A DNA stretch of 53,607 bases from Firmicutes bacterium HGW-Firmicutes-8 (lineage in GTDB: Bacteria; Bacillota; Thermincolia; Thermincolales; UBA2595): the NCBI GenBank assembly GCA_002840165.1, contig PGZN01000011.1, forward strand, positions 1-53,607, in the 5' to 3' direction. Every line of letters begins with the position of its first letter. The first letter of the stretch is position 1. The notes below the pieces were generated by a model, which had not been told where the DNA came from, did no database searches, and saw only the letters and a list, made by a program, of their open reading frames with translations. The translations under genes and the position numbers were made by a program. This document shows positions 26,391 through 34,078 of this stretch, piece after piece.

Positions 26391-27290
26391 CTAAACACGC
26401 AGGAATTTACGCATCGAAATTCCACTGCCGATAGCACCGATAAACGTTCCCGTGCCCAGCAGGGCTACCCCCAGGCTAACCAGGAACCGCGGGTCTCTAT
26501 TCAGCCCGATGATATTGAAGCTGAGTTCGGTCAAGATGTAATCAGTAAAAGCAGCATAAGACACATCAACAATCAGGACAGCGATTAAGGCCCCGATAAA
26601 TCCCAGGATCATGCCTTCCATCAAAAACGGCCACCTTATAAACCAGTCAGTCGCGCCAAGAATTTTCATAATCTGAATCTCTTTGCGGCGCGCAAATACG
26701 GTCAGTCTGATAGTAGTAGCAATCAGGAAAATCGCAGCTAATCCTAACAGCACCATAACCGTAAGGCCAACCATACGAACCCATTTTGTGATCGCAAAGA
26801 GTTTTTCCACGACACCCTGCCCGTATTTAATCTGGTCTGTCTGTTGTAATGCCTGTAGTTTGTTGGCTACCTTAACGATATCCTGTGGTGAAATGGTGGT
26901 TACTTTGTAAAGGTGTGGTAAGGGGTTTTTCCCACCTAGAGCCTCAATCATATTCTGCTGTTCACCAAGGTCCTTGCGAAAATCCTCTAAAGCCTTATCC
27001 TTATTTATAAACTCTGCCTTTGCTACCCCGGGAATAGACTTAATCTGGTCCTGCAGGGCCCTGGCATTATCTTCATTAACATCGGTTTTTAAAAAGACGC
27101 GGATCTCTACATTTGACTCCAAATAAGTGGCGACATAATTTGCATACATCACGGTAATCAACGACATTCCTACGATAATTAGGGACACGGCCACCGTACC
27201 GACCGAAGCGAGGACCATCCAGCTGTTGCGGCGTAAGGATATCAGGGCCTCGCGGGAAAAATAGCCAAAGGTCTTAATCCTCATAACCAT
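26391..27290 (-). CDS. ftsX: Cell division ABC transporter permease FtsX
   Basis: About 299 residues with four transmembrane helices (about 25-50, 170-195, 225-250, 270-290) and a large extracytoplasmic loop between the first two (about 50-165), which in FtsX contacts the cell wall hydrolase. I favour the ATG at 27288-27290 with AGAGG upstream; the frame opens at a GTG six bases before. It overlaps ftsE by about 17 bp. The product transmits FtsE ATP hydrolysis to the M23 protein encoded next. Confidence 0.95.
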   Translation of the reverse strand: MVMRIKTFGYFSREALISLRRNSWMVLASVGTVAVSLIIVGMSLITVMYANYVATYLESNVEIRVFLKTDVNEDNARALQDQIKSIPGVAKAEFINKDKALEDFRKDLGEQQNMIEALGGKNPLPHLYKVTTISPQDIVKVANKLQALQQTDQIKYGQGVVEKLFAITKWVRMVGLTVMVLLGLAAIFLIATTIRLTVFARRKEIQIMKILGATDWFIRWPFLMEGMILGFIGALIAVLIVDVSYAAFTDYILTELSFNIIGLNRDPRFLVSLGVALLGTGTFIGAIGSGISMRKFLRV

Positions 27291-27960
27291 ATCCACCTCT
27301 TTCCTCGTCCCTTACCACCCGGCCCTTTTCCAAAGCCACGACCCTCTTTTTCATCCCATCCACAATGTCCTTAGCATGGGTGGCCATGATAACAGTCGTC
27401 CCGCATTTGTTGATTTCCTGCAGTAAGTGCATGATTTCCCCCGAGGTGTCCGGGTCAAGGTTGCCTGTTGGTTCGTCAGCGATAACGAGCGGCGGGTTAT
27501 TTACAATAGCCCTGGCCATCCCCACCCTCTGCTGCTCTCCCCCGGAAAGCTCGGAAGGCATCGCTCCGGCCTTTTTGGCCAGACCTACCCGCTCCAGTGC
27601 ATCAGGCACCGCTTTTTCTATTTCACGCCTGGAAGCTTCGATAACCTCCAGGGCAAAAGCAACGTTTTCCGCCACAGTTTTATTAGGCAGGAGCTTAAAG
27701 TCCTGAAATATAACACCCACTGACCTTCTTAGATACGGTACCTCCCGTGGTTTCATCCTCGAAATGTTTTTACCGTTAAAGAGAATTTGACCCCGTGTTG
27801 GTTGTTCTTCCCGAAAAATCAACTTGGTCAGTGTTGATTTACCAGCGCCGCTGGGACCTACCAGAAAAACAAACTCTCCCTTTGCTATCCTCAGCGATAC
27901 ATCTATCAGAGCCTTGGTGCCATTTGGATATACCATGGAGACATTTATAAAATTTATCAT
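27274..27960 (-). CDS. ftsE: Cell division ATP-binding protein FtsE
   Basis: 228 residues from the ATG at 27958-27960 (MINFINVSMVYPNG); the frame is open upstream but has no better start, and GAGGGG lies about ten bases before this ATG. Walker A GPSGAGKS, Q-loop, signature LSGGEQQR, Walker B VIADEPTG and the switch His (MATHAKD) are complete. The ATPase of the FtsEX complex. Divergently placed from the thymidylate synthase-like gene. Confidence 0.96.
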   Translation of the reverse strand: MINFINVSMVYPNGTKALIDVSLRIAKGEFVFLVGPSGAGKSTLTKLIFREEQPTRGQILFNGKNISRMKPREVPYLRRSVGVIFQDFKLLPNKTVAENVAFALEVIEASRREIEKAVPDALERVGLAKKAGAMPSELSGGEQQRVGMARAIVNNPPLVIADEPTGNLDPDTSGEIMHLLQEINKCGTTVIMATHAKDIVDGMKKRVVALEKGRVVRDEERGGYGYED

Positions 27961-28164
27961 TAAAAGCGAACACCCCTCAACAACCTTATTCCGACAAAGT
28001 AGTGTGATTGCTGGATATGGACTTCGATTAAAATTTCGACACAATACTTGTAAATTCCTCTTTTAAATTTGGCTGATCGATCACGTAAAAAAAGGAAATT
28101 GGGCCGGTTTAACGAAATACAATTTAAATTATGCGAAATTGTATCCGCAGCAAGGAGAGATATT

Positions 28165-28845
28165 ATGTTTTTGAAGCCGGTTATTTTAGAAGTACACGAT
28201 CTGCCCGAGCTGTGGTTTCGGGCACTGTGGGAGTTATGGAACCAGCATTCCGGTGACAGCAGGGAGTACATGGTCCAGCATGGGAGTTTCGAACAGATGC
28301 ATAAACGGAAGGAATTTGATTTCTTCTTAGGCCATGTCCGGAATCCTGGCCAAAGACCTATCATCCCAATAGTCCCGGAGGGCTCCAACATCTCCCCTCC
28401 GACTGACATGGAAGCTGTTGGTGTTTATTTCGCAAACTACATAATGGGCGCCGAAGTAGCCGAAAATGAAACTTATACTTACGGCAACAGGATTAATGCG
28501 AGCTTGTCCCGCGTAATCGAGATTCTGAAAAATACACCTGATACTAATCAGGCCATTATCGAAATAGGCAGACCGGAAGACGTTTTTATCAGCGATCCCC
28601 CCTGTTTACGTTTGATTGACTGCCGGATTAAAGACGGTAAACTCCATTTCTTTATTTATTTCCGGTCCTGGGATTTGTGGGCCGGGCTGCCGCAGAACCT
28701 GGGCGGCCTGCAGCTCTTAAAGGAATATATAGCCGAGGAAATCGGGGTCCAGGACGGTGAAATGATTGTATCCAGCAAAGGCCTGCATGTGTATGATTAT
28801 GTATGGAGCCAAGTCGAAGAGATGATAAAATATAAGCGGGTCTAA
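28165..28845 (+). CDS. Thymidylate synthase-like protein (short ThyA family)
   Basis: 226 residues from the ATG at 28165, which has AAGGAGAG seven bases upstream; the frame is open 32 codons earlier without support. The catalytic Cys is C147 (SDPPCLRL), and R167, S168 and D170 (FRSWD), N178 and H208/Y210 (LHVYDY) fall almost at the Escherichia coli ThyA positions. Retained N178 suggests dUMP rather than dCMP. It is shorter than classical ThyA (264) and resembles the archaeal-type members related to dCMP hydroxymethylase. It would methylate dUMP with methylene-folate. It is the only plus-strand gene in the first 43 kb. Confidence 0.8.
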   Translation: MFLKPVILEVHDLPELWFRALWELWNQHSGDSREYMVQHGSFEQMHKRKEFDFFLGHVRNPGQRPIIPIVPEGSNISPPTDMEAVGVYFANYIMGAEVAENETYTYGNRINASLSRVIEILKNTPDTNQAIIEIGRPEDVFISDPPCLRLIDCRIKDGKLHFFIYFRSWDLWAGLPQNLGGLQLLKEYIAEEIGVQDGEMIVSSKGLHVYDYVWSQVEEMIKYKRV

Positions 28846-28911
28846 CCGTATACCCCATAGGGGTATCACTGCAAACAGTTAGATTTGCTCTCATTTTGGG
28901 AAAAATATAGC

Positions 28912-28937
28912 AGCCCGCCGTTTATTCAGCGGGCTTC
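28912..28937 (+). terminator. Terminator of the thymidylate synthase-like gene
   Basis: AGCCCGC pairs with GCGGGCT around a ten-base loop, followed by TCTAA. It is weak in T residues but well placed. Confidence 0.6.
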
Positions 28938-28938
28938 T

Positions 28939-28984
28939 AAAGATTAGGGCTGTCCCATAAGTAACAGGGACAGCCCTAATCTTT
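28939..28984. terminator. Long 16-bp perfect hairpin between convergent genes
   Basis: The arm at 28941-28956 (AGATTAGGGCTGTCCC) pairs perfectly with 28967-28982 across a ten-base loop. It sits between convergent genes and can terminate both, although T-tracts are short. Confidence 0.65.
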
Positions 28985-29007
28985 AGCCATGGGACACTCT
29001 CTTTAAT

Positions 29008-29220
29008 TTATATTTCTATTTCTGCGCCTTCGGTAACGATTAGTTCAACCACACACACATGATTTAGTCCTTCTCTTTTCGCACACTCCATCAAGGCCTT
29101 GGCTTCCGGCAAATTTTTCTCGTTGAACACCGAAGCCTTCTCGATAGGAACACATTTGCATTTAATCAGGTCCATATTTCTGACATAACCGCCGTCACAT
29201 TTAAGCACATACAGTTTCAT
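29008..29220 (-). CDS. Small hypothetical protein with Cys-containing N-terminus
   Basis: 70 residues with MKLYVLKCDGGYVRNMDLIK and KCKCV near the start and a C-terminal beta-alpha-beta-like stretch (EAKALMECAKREGLNHVCVV). The ATG follows AAGGAAGG, an excellent ribosome binding site, so I believe it is expressed. No family recognised. Confidence 0.6.
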   Translation of the reverse strand: MKLYVLKCDGGYVRNMDLIKCKCVPIEKASVFNEKNLPEAKALMECAKREGLNHVCVVELIVTEGAEIEI

Positions 29221-29866
29221 AAATACTTCCTTCCTTTACCCCTCTCTATTAGCTAAACCATGTCTCGAGAATAAGGAAAACCGGACTATATCGCAACTTC
29301 CTCGAACTATGTTTCTTATTGATCCTGTTATCCTGTCCGATATCATTTTTTCTTCTTTAATAATAGATAAAGCAGACAGGATAACAGGATAATCCGGTCT
29401 AATAAAAAGAAATTCTGTTTGACCTGTAACATTTCATGGGTAACTGATTTCTCTCTGTACTACTACTTCGTGAAAGTTTGTCTAAAAAACTAAATTTTGA
29501 GAAGTTATAAATCCTACAGCTGCGCTAGATTCATAAATCAAAAACAATTTTTACCACAAAGTCTAACAGGCACTACTCAATGGTCTAAGAGCACTTAGAT
29601 AAATTGGGGGTCTTAAGATCACAAAGAGTCAGAGGTACTGCAAACTAAAGGTTTTTTAGCGCAGTTTTGATGTTTCTATTTTATAAATAGTTATATGGTT
29701 TTATAAAGAAAGTATAAAGAAATTCTTGGGTAGAATGTTGATGTTGGCCTAACTTCATACTCTTTGTGGCCTTTCTTTTTATCCTTAGACCACATAGAAT
29801 TGCTCGTTAGCCTTTGTGTTAAAAAAAAGAATCCAGGCCCAAATGTTTGATTGCAGCTTTGCTGCG
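29221..29866. repeat. Intergenic block of dispersed repeats
   Basis: About 650 bases without a gene. It contains an inverted repeat (29322-29337 with 29375-29390), repeat E at 29451-29500, repeat I at 29512-29535, a B-type repeat at 29542-29640, an inverted B fragment at 29745-29822, and repeat I again at 29848-29873, running into the end of the TrpD-like gene. Confidence 0.75.
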
Positions 29867-30976
29867 TTAGGCCATACTGAGCAGCCTGTCGAATTTGGCC
29901 AAACCTCTCCCGGGTTCCGAATTCTGTACACTTACCCACTCCCTCAATTTGTTGACAGCATGCCCGGAACCGATTATTTCTTTGGCCTTATGATAACCTT
30001 CCTGAATACCGCTGCTTAGGTCCATGAGATACAAGACCAGACCCGCGTTGAGACAAACGATATCAGTACGCGCCCCTTCTTCCCGGCCGTTTAAAACAGC
30101 AAGCAGCCGCCGAGCTTCTGCTTCCCGGTTCTCTGAGGGCGCCAGGGACTGACCGGCGCCCCGCTTGATACCCAAGTCCTCAGGCGTAAAAGAATAGGAC
30201 GTGATCTGCCCATTTTCACTCAGCTCAGCGGCAAATGTCGGTCCCAGAACAGAAGCCTCATCCATACCCCGGACCCCGTCTTCGGCCAGCCCATGTACCA
30301 CAATGGCTTTTTTGTACCCTATTTCCCGCATCACTTTAGCGACCGGTTCCACCAATTCTTTGGCATACACCCCGCGCACTCCGCAGCAGGGTAAAGCTGG
30401 ATTGGCCAGTGAAGCGGCTATGTTCAAAGTCGTGCCAAAGGAAATCTTCGACAGTATCCTTCCTAAAGCCTGTGGGTGAACCTTCGGACTCATCCCGTTA
30501 AAAATACCTATACCGGCTTTTTCAATGCTTGTTTTAACAATTTCCGGGTCACACTCCACGTCTACGCCCAGTTCTTCCAAAATATCGACTGTGCCGCAGG
30601 CAGAGGTAATAGCCCTAGCCCCGTGTTTGGCCATCGTTATGCCCGCTGCTGCGGCAATAATTGAAGCAGCGGTACTGATATTAAATGTTTTAAATGTATC
30701 CATCCCGGTCCCGCAGTTTTCCACCAGGGGAGTGCTGACATCAGGGACAACCTTAACGGTATCCAGCTCATAAATTGCTTCCCAGCTCCCGGCTATCTCC
30801 TCAGCCGTCTCCCCTTTAGCTGTCAGGGCTGCCAAAAAAGCGCCCTGCTGCATTTCCGGCTGTTCATTCAGCAGAACCTGGGAAAACAGTTCTTTGGCCT
30901 CCTGGCGGGAGATATTCTCTTTGTTGATCAATCTCGTGATTACAGTCCCAAAGGCCTTTTGGTTTACAATGCTCAT
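29867..30976 (-). CDS. Divergent TrpD-like phosphoribosyltransferase under B12 control
   Basis: 369 residues of the anthranilate phosphoribosyltransferase (TrpD) fold. PRPP and Mg2+ elements are kept: CGTGMDTFKTFNISTA (88-103), KHGAR (117-121), GMDE (237-240). But GTGGD has become GTGMD, KHGNR has become KHGAR, and the region holding the anthranilate-contacting Arg of TrpD reads ILSKISFGTTLNIA (174-187), so the acceptor is probably not anthranilate. No trp genes are near. The gene follows an alcohol dehydrogenase by 79 bp, in the transcript led by a cobalamin riboswitch. A role connected with cobamide lower-ligand activation, as CobT does with another fold, is a hypothesis. The stop codon lies in a repeat I copy. 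Confidence 0.75.
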   Translation of the reverse strand: MSIVNQKAFGTVITRLINKENISRQEAKELFSQVLLNEQPEMQQGAFLAALTAKGETAEEIAGSWEAIYELDTVKVVPDVSTPLVENCGTGMDTFKTFNISTAASIIAAAAGITMAKHGARAITSACGTVDILEELGVDVECDPEIVKTSIEKAGIGIFNGMSPKVHPQALGRILSKISFGTTLNIAASLANPALPCCGVRGVYAKELVEPVAKVMREIGYKKAIVVHGLAEDGVRGMDEASVLGPTFAAELSENGQITSYSFTPEDLGIKRGAGQSLAPSENREAEARRLLAVLNGREEGARTDIVCLNAGLVLYLMDLSSGIQEGYHKAKEIIGSGHAVNKLREWVSVQNSEPGRGLAKFDRLLSMA

Positions 30977-30991
30977 GTTAAAAACCTCCTC

Positions 30992-31048
30992 TATACTACT
31001 ACTACGTGAAAGTTTTGTGAACTTTGTAGCTTTACTGCGCTAGGTTAT
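30992..31048. repeat. Repeats E and I between the alcohol dehydrogenase and TrpD-like genes
   Basis: TACTACTACGTGAAAGTTT (repeat E) followed by GTAGCTTTACTGCGCTAGG (repeat I) make up most of the 79-bp gap inside the cobalamin-controlled unit. The trpD-like ribosome binding site (GAGGAGG) lies next to it. Confidence 0.7.
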
Positions 31049-31055
31049 TTAACTC

Positions 31056-32090
31056 TCAGATAATTACTATTTTCGTTTCCTGCATCGCGGCAACCATCTT
31101 TAGACCGGATAAAACCTCGTCCAACGGGATACTCCGGGTAATCATATCTTTAACCTTAATGACACCGTTTCCCAACAATTCCATTGCGGTTCTGTTATGT
31201 TCCGCCGAACAGCCATAAGCTCCGTGAACACTGAGTTCCCGATAATGGATAAGGTTATAATCAACCCTGAATGGCTGAGAATCCATCAGCAGCCCACTGA
31301 AGAAGCCGAACCGGCCCCTTTTGCCCAGCACCGCCAACCCGTCATAGAAAGCCGCGGGACTCGGGCAGCAGGGGATGACCACATCAGCCCCGCTGCCGCC
31401 TGTAATCTCCAACACCTGTTTTACCGGGTTATCCCGTAAGCCGTTGACACAGCGGTCGAATTCCTTCTTGGCCGCCGCGTCCAGCCTGGCTTCATTAATC
31501 TCGATGAGAATTATTTCGCCTGCCCCCCGGGCTTTAGCCAGTTTAGCATTTAAAAGCCCTAACGGTCCTGCGCCAAAGATGACCACAATATCTCCAAGGC
31601 CGACCCGGACCGCATCCTGCATATTAACGCTGCAGGCCAGCGGCTCTGTTAAAGCGGCTTCCTGAAACGAAAGATGATCAGGAATCTTGTTTAAAACTCC
31701 GTGGTTAACCCCATTGGCCGGAACCAAAACATATTCGGCAAAACCTCCGTCATAATGAAAACCCATAATCTGAACAGAATCGCACATATGATGCCAACCT
31801 TTGAGACAAAACCGGCAGCAGCCACAAGGTAATCCCGGCGCTACCTGAATCCGGTCGCCCGTTTTGACCTGAGTAACACCCCTTCCCACTTCCAATACCG
31901 TTCCCGCTATTTCGTGTCCCAGTATTCTGGGCAGCTGCAAATCCCGCTGGCCGTGATAATATGCCTTCATGTCGGTCCTGCATATCCCGCAGGCCCCGAC
32001 CTTTACCAAAACCTGCCCCGGAGCACACTCAGGAATAGGGACATCAGTTACCTTGATGTTCTTAATTCCTTCTAACAATACAGCCTTCAA
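31056..32090 (-). CDS. Zinc-dependent medium-chain alcohol dehydrogenase
   Basis: About 344 residues. Catalytic zinc ligands C36 and H61-E62 (GHE), structural zinc cysteines C91, C94, C97 and C105 in CGCCRFC...C, and a Rossmann motif GAGPLGLLNAKLAKARGA. It belongs to the sorbitol/threonine dehydrogenase branch and oxidises or reduces an unknown alcohol with NAD(P). The TTG at 32088-32090 (MKAVLLEG) is better placed relative to GGGGGG than the ATG two codons before. A cobalamin riboswitch and terminator precede it, so the product is expected to be made when cobalamin is scarce. Confidence 0.88.
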   Translation of the reverse strand: MKAVLLEGIKNIKVTDVPIPECAPGQVLVKVGACGICRTDMKAYYHGQRDLQLPRILGHEIAGTVLEVGRGVTQVKTGDRIQVAPGLPCGCCRFCLKGWHHMCDSVQIMGFHYDGGFAEYVLVPANGVNHGVLNKIPDHLSFQEAALTEPLACSVNMQDAVRVGLGDIVVIFGAGPLGLLNAKLAKARGAGEIILIEINEARLDAAAKKEFDRCVNGLRDNPVKQVLEITGGSGADVVIPCCPSPAAFYDGLAVLGKRGRFGFFSGLLMDSQPFRVDYNLIHYRELSVHGAYGCSAEHNRTAMELLGNGVIKVKDMITRSIPLDEVLSGLKMVAAMQETKIVII

Positions 32091-32110
32091 AAACATCCCC
32101 CCTTCAAAAT

Positions 32111-32142
32111 AAAAAAATCCACTCCAAAACTGGCGTGGATTT
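32111..32142 (-). terminator. Terminator of the cobalamin riboswitch
   Basis: On the minus strand AAATCCAC pairs with GTGGATTT followed by TTTTATTTT. It lies between the riboswitch core and the alcohol dehydrogenase start. Confidence 0.9.
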
Positions 32143-32185
32143 TCCTTTTCCTCACCTAGACCAACCCTTCACACGAGGCGGTATA

Positions 32186-32341
32186 GTCAATTTCAGGCAG
32201 GTCTCCTGACTCAGGTTCATCGCCTTTGCTGCCCCTTCCCCCTTACGGAGTGGTATGGCCCTGGCTAACCTTTACAGTGGCGGGTCCGTCCGGGATTTAC
32301 ACCCGGTTCCCTATTCTCCCTCTATGGGCACCTGAAACTAA
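32186..32341 (-). promoter_or_regulatory. Cobalamin (AdoCbl-type) riboswitch
   Basis: The minus strand carries the conserved blocks in order: TTTCAGGTGCCC at the 5' end, GGGAACCGGGTG and AAATCCCGGAC, the B12 box CCGCCACTGTAA (about 32272-32283), AGCCAGG, and GTCAGGAGACCTGCCTGAAA at the 3' end closing P1. An intrinsic terminator follows, so control is at transcription. It governs the alcohol dehydrogenase and, through read-through, the TrpD-like gene. Confidence 0.97.
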
Positions 32342-33069
32342 GTGATATTCATTTACTATCTGAAATTATACCGGTGAATCAATGAGCTGTCAAGAACCTT
32401 CCCCCATCCCCCGGTAACTCTGTATTCGGTAATAAAAGAAAGCACAGAGATCACAGAGAAAAGGCAGAGGACACAGAGGGAAATTGACAACCCATACTAA
32501 TTCCTGCTTCCGAAGTTTGAAGTTAATCAAAACCTAATAAAGCCGCGGATGACGCGGATAACGCGGATAACGCGGATAAAAAAATGAACCACAAAGGCTC
32601 ACAGGTACTGCTCTGGGGTCGAAGGGCACAAAGAGACAGTGGTACTTCAAACTATTAAGAGAGAGAAAGCATTAGTTTGGAATAGCAGATTCCCTTTGTA
32701 CTACTACTTCGTGAAAGTTTGCCAAAAAAACTAAATTTTATTTAACCACGGATATCACTGATTAACACGGATTATGGTGCGATGAACACGGATATCGAGG
32801 TCCTGTTTTTAGGGTGCGCTGAGCTCTTTGTGTTCTTTGTGCCCTTCGTGGTTCAAAGTCCACCTCAGTGTGCACGCCTCTGTCTCTCTGTGTCCTCCGT
32901 CTTTTCTCCGCGCCCTCTGTGCCTTCTTTTCCCTTTAAAAAGCAGCCCATTTTATCATCATTAAACTAATACAAAGCCAATTGCCACACTAACATTAAGC
33001 CCTACTATTCGTAGGGCCTTTGTCCAGAAAAGATTTTTCATACTTGACGTTTATTAGCAGCGAAATCCT
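32342..33069. repeat. Repeat-rich intergenic block
   Basis: About 730 bases without a gene: A-type repeat (32538-32580), B-type repeat (32581-32650), repeat E (32692-32740), an ACCACGGATATCACTGATTA repeat (32744-32800), CTTTGTGTTCTTTGTGCCCT (32824-32846) and a CTCTGTGTCCTCCGTCTTTT-type stretch (32880-32940). Several of these words recur at 34650-34810. The frames across it are repeat-derived. Confidence 0.75.
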
Positions 33070-33550
33070 CTATTTAACGGGGTTAAAATGAGGTTCATAA
33101 TACCGTTCTCTTCGACTACCTTTGCCGATAAATTCAAGTTGCTCAATAGCTTTTTCAGGGCAATAATTTATACATCTCATGCATTGTTCACATTTTGAAG
33201 ACCAGCTTGGTTTGCCATCATTCATGATTATACTTTTTGTAGGACAAATCTTACTGCAAAAACCACAGGATGAACACTTGGCACTTACTTTGAACAAACG
33301 CCATAAATGGTAAACACCGTAATGCTTGAAGGAATAATGTAGAAACAATGCAAGAAGCCCAATCTTAGGCCAGGTAAATTTCTTATTACTTTCAATGCCT
33401 GACATTACTTTCCGAGCAAATTCCTCAGCCTGTCTTTCTCCTTTCTCGAGCATAATTTTAGCTTCCTCTGTGGAAGGAGGATTAGTCTATCTCAAGGATT
33501 CTTTTTGAATTTCCCGTACCAGTAAAGTATTGAAGGCTTACTTTATTCAC
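33070..33550 (-). pseudogene. EFR1-family ferredoxin, internally deleted
   Basis: The 3' part (33070-33453) encodes 127 residues with two 4Fe-4S motifs: CSSCGFCSKICP and CEQCMRCINYCP. This is the C-terminal ferredoxin half of EFR1-type proteins, normally preceded by a flavodoxin-like domain. Just upstream, a GTG at 33548-33550 with GAGGAA opens a short frame reading NKVSLQYFTGTGNSKRILEI before a TAA at 33482-33484. YFTGTGNS is the FMN-binding start of the same family. About 130 residues between the two parts are missing and the frames differ. The ferredoxin half could still be translated from its own ATG. Confidence 0.75.
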
Positions 33551-33613
33551 CATGCATTACTTCCTCACTTAACTCTCTTGGATATTAACATTAGCACTCG
33601 CTTTTTGGCATAT

Positions 33614-34078
33614 TTAAAAAACTATTTCCCTAACATTTAAAATGTCAAAAACCAATACTTTTTTTAAAGTGCTTTCAATAACACGTGCTCCTTTTAACCG
33701 GGCAAATACTCCATATCTTTTAAATGCCATTTTGATGTGATTGCTATCTATTTCAGTCTCCTCTCGCAGTCTTGTGTATATTCGGTATCCATAAGATGCA
33801 CCAAATTTACCTGTAAAGATGAACTTCAACCAGTTGGACAGGTTAGGATTAACGGCCATAAAAACCGCATTTGGGTTTTCCTTTAAATTTTTATAAGTTT
33901 GCTTTAATGGACCCCTTAACATAAATAGTGTTTGTTCATCTACAAATACTACCGAGCCTACAGGCGCAATGTTAGTTTCACCCTCTTTGTCACTAGTGGC
34001 AAGGCTAATAAAGCCACCTTTAGCATTAAAAATTTCATTTACTCTAGCCAAATCAAAACCCAAATTTGTTACCTCCAT
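33614..34078 (-). CDS. Pyridoxamine 5'-phosphate oxidase-like FMN-binding protein
   Basis: 154 residues of the split beta-barrel flavoprotein family. GGFISLATSDKEGETNIAPV and VFVDEQTLFMLRGPLKQTYK are the usual N-terminal strands, where FMN binds; KNLKENPNAVFMAV follows. The ribosome binding site is weak. Substrate unknown. It is next to the EFR1 pseudogene and both are redox proteins. Confidence 0.7.
   Translation of the reverse strand: MEVTNLGFDLARVNEIFNAKGGFISLATSDKEGETNIAPVGSVVFVDEQTLFMLRGPLKQTYKNLKENPNAVFMAVNPNLSNWLKFIFTGKFGASYGYRIYTRLREETEIDSNHIKMAFKRYGVFARLKGARVIESTLKKVLVFDILNVREIVF

Noticed and set aside
32762-32950. 62-codon and 60-codon frames on both strands
   Set aside because: Both lie inside the TTTGTGTTC/CTCTGTGTCC repeat block; the KEGTEGAEKRRRTQR-type sequence is repeat-derived.
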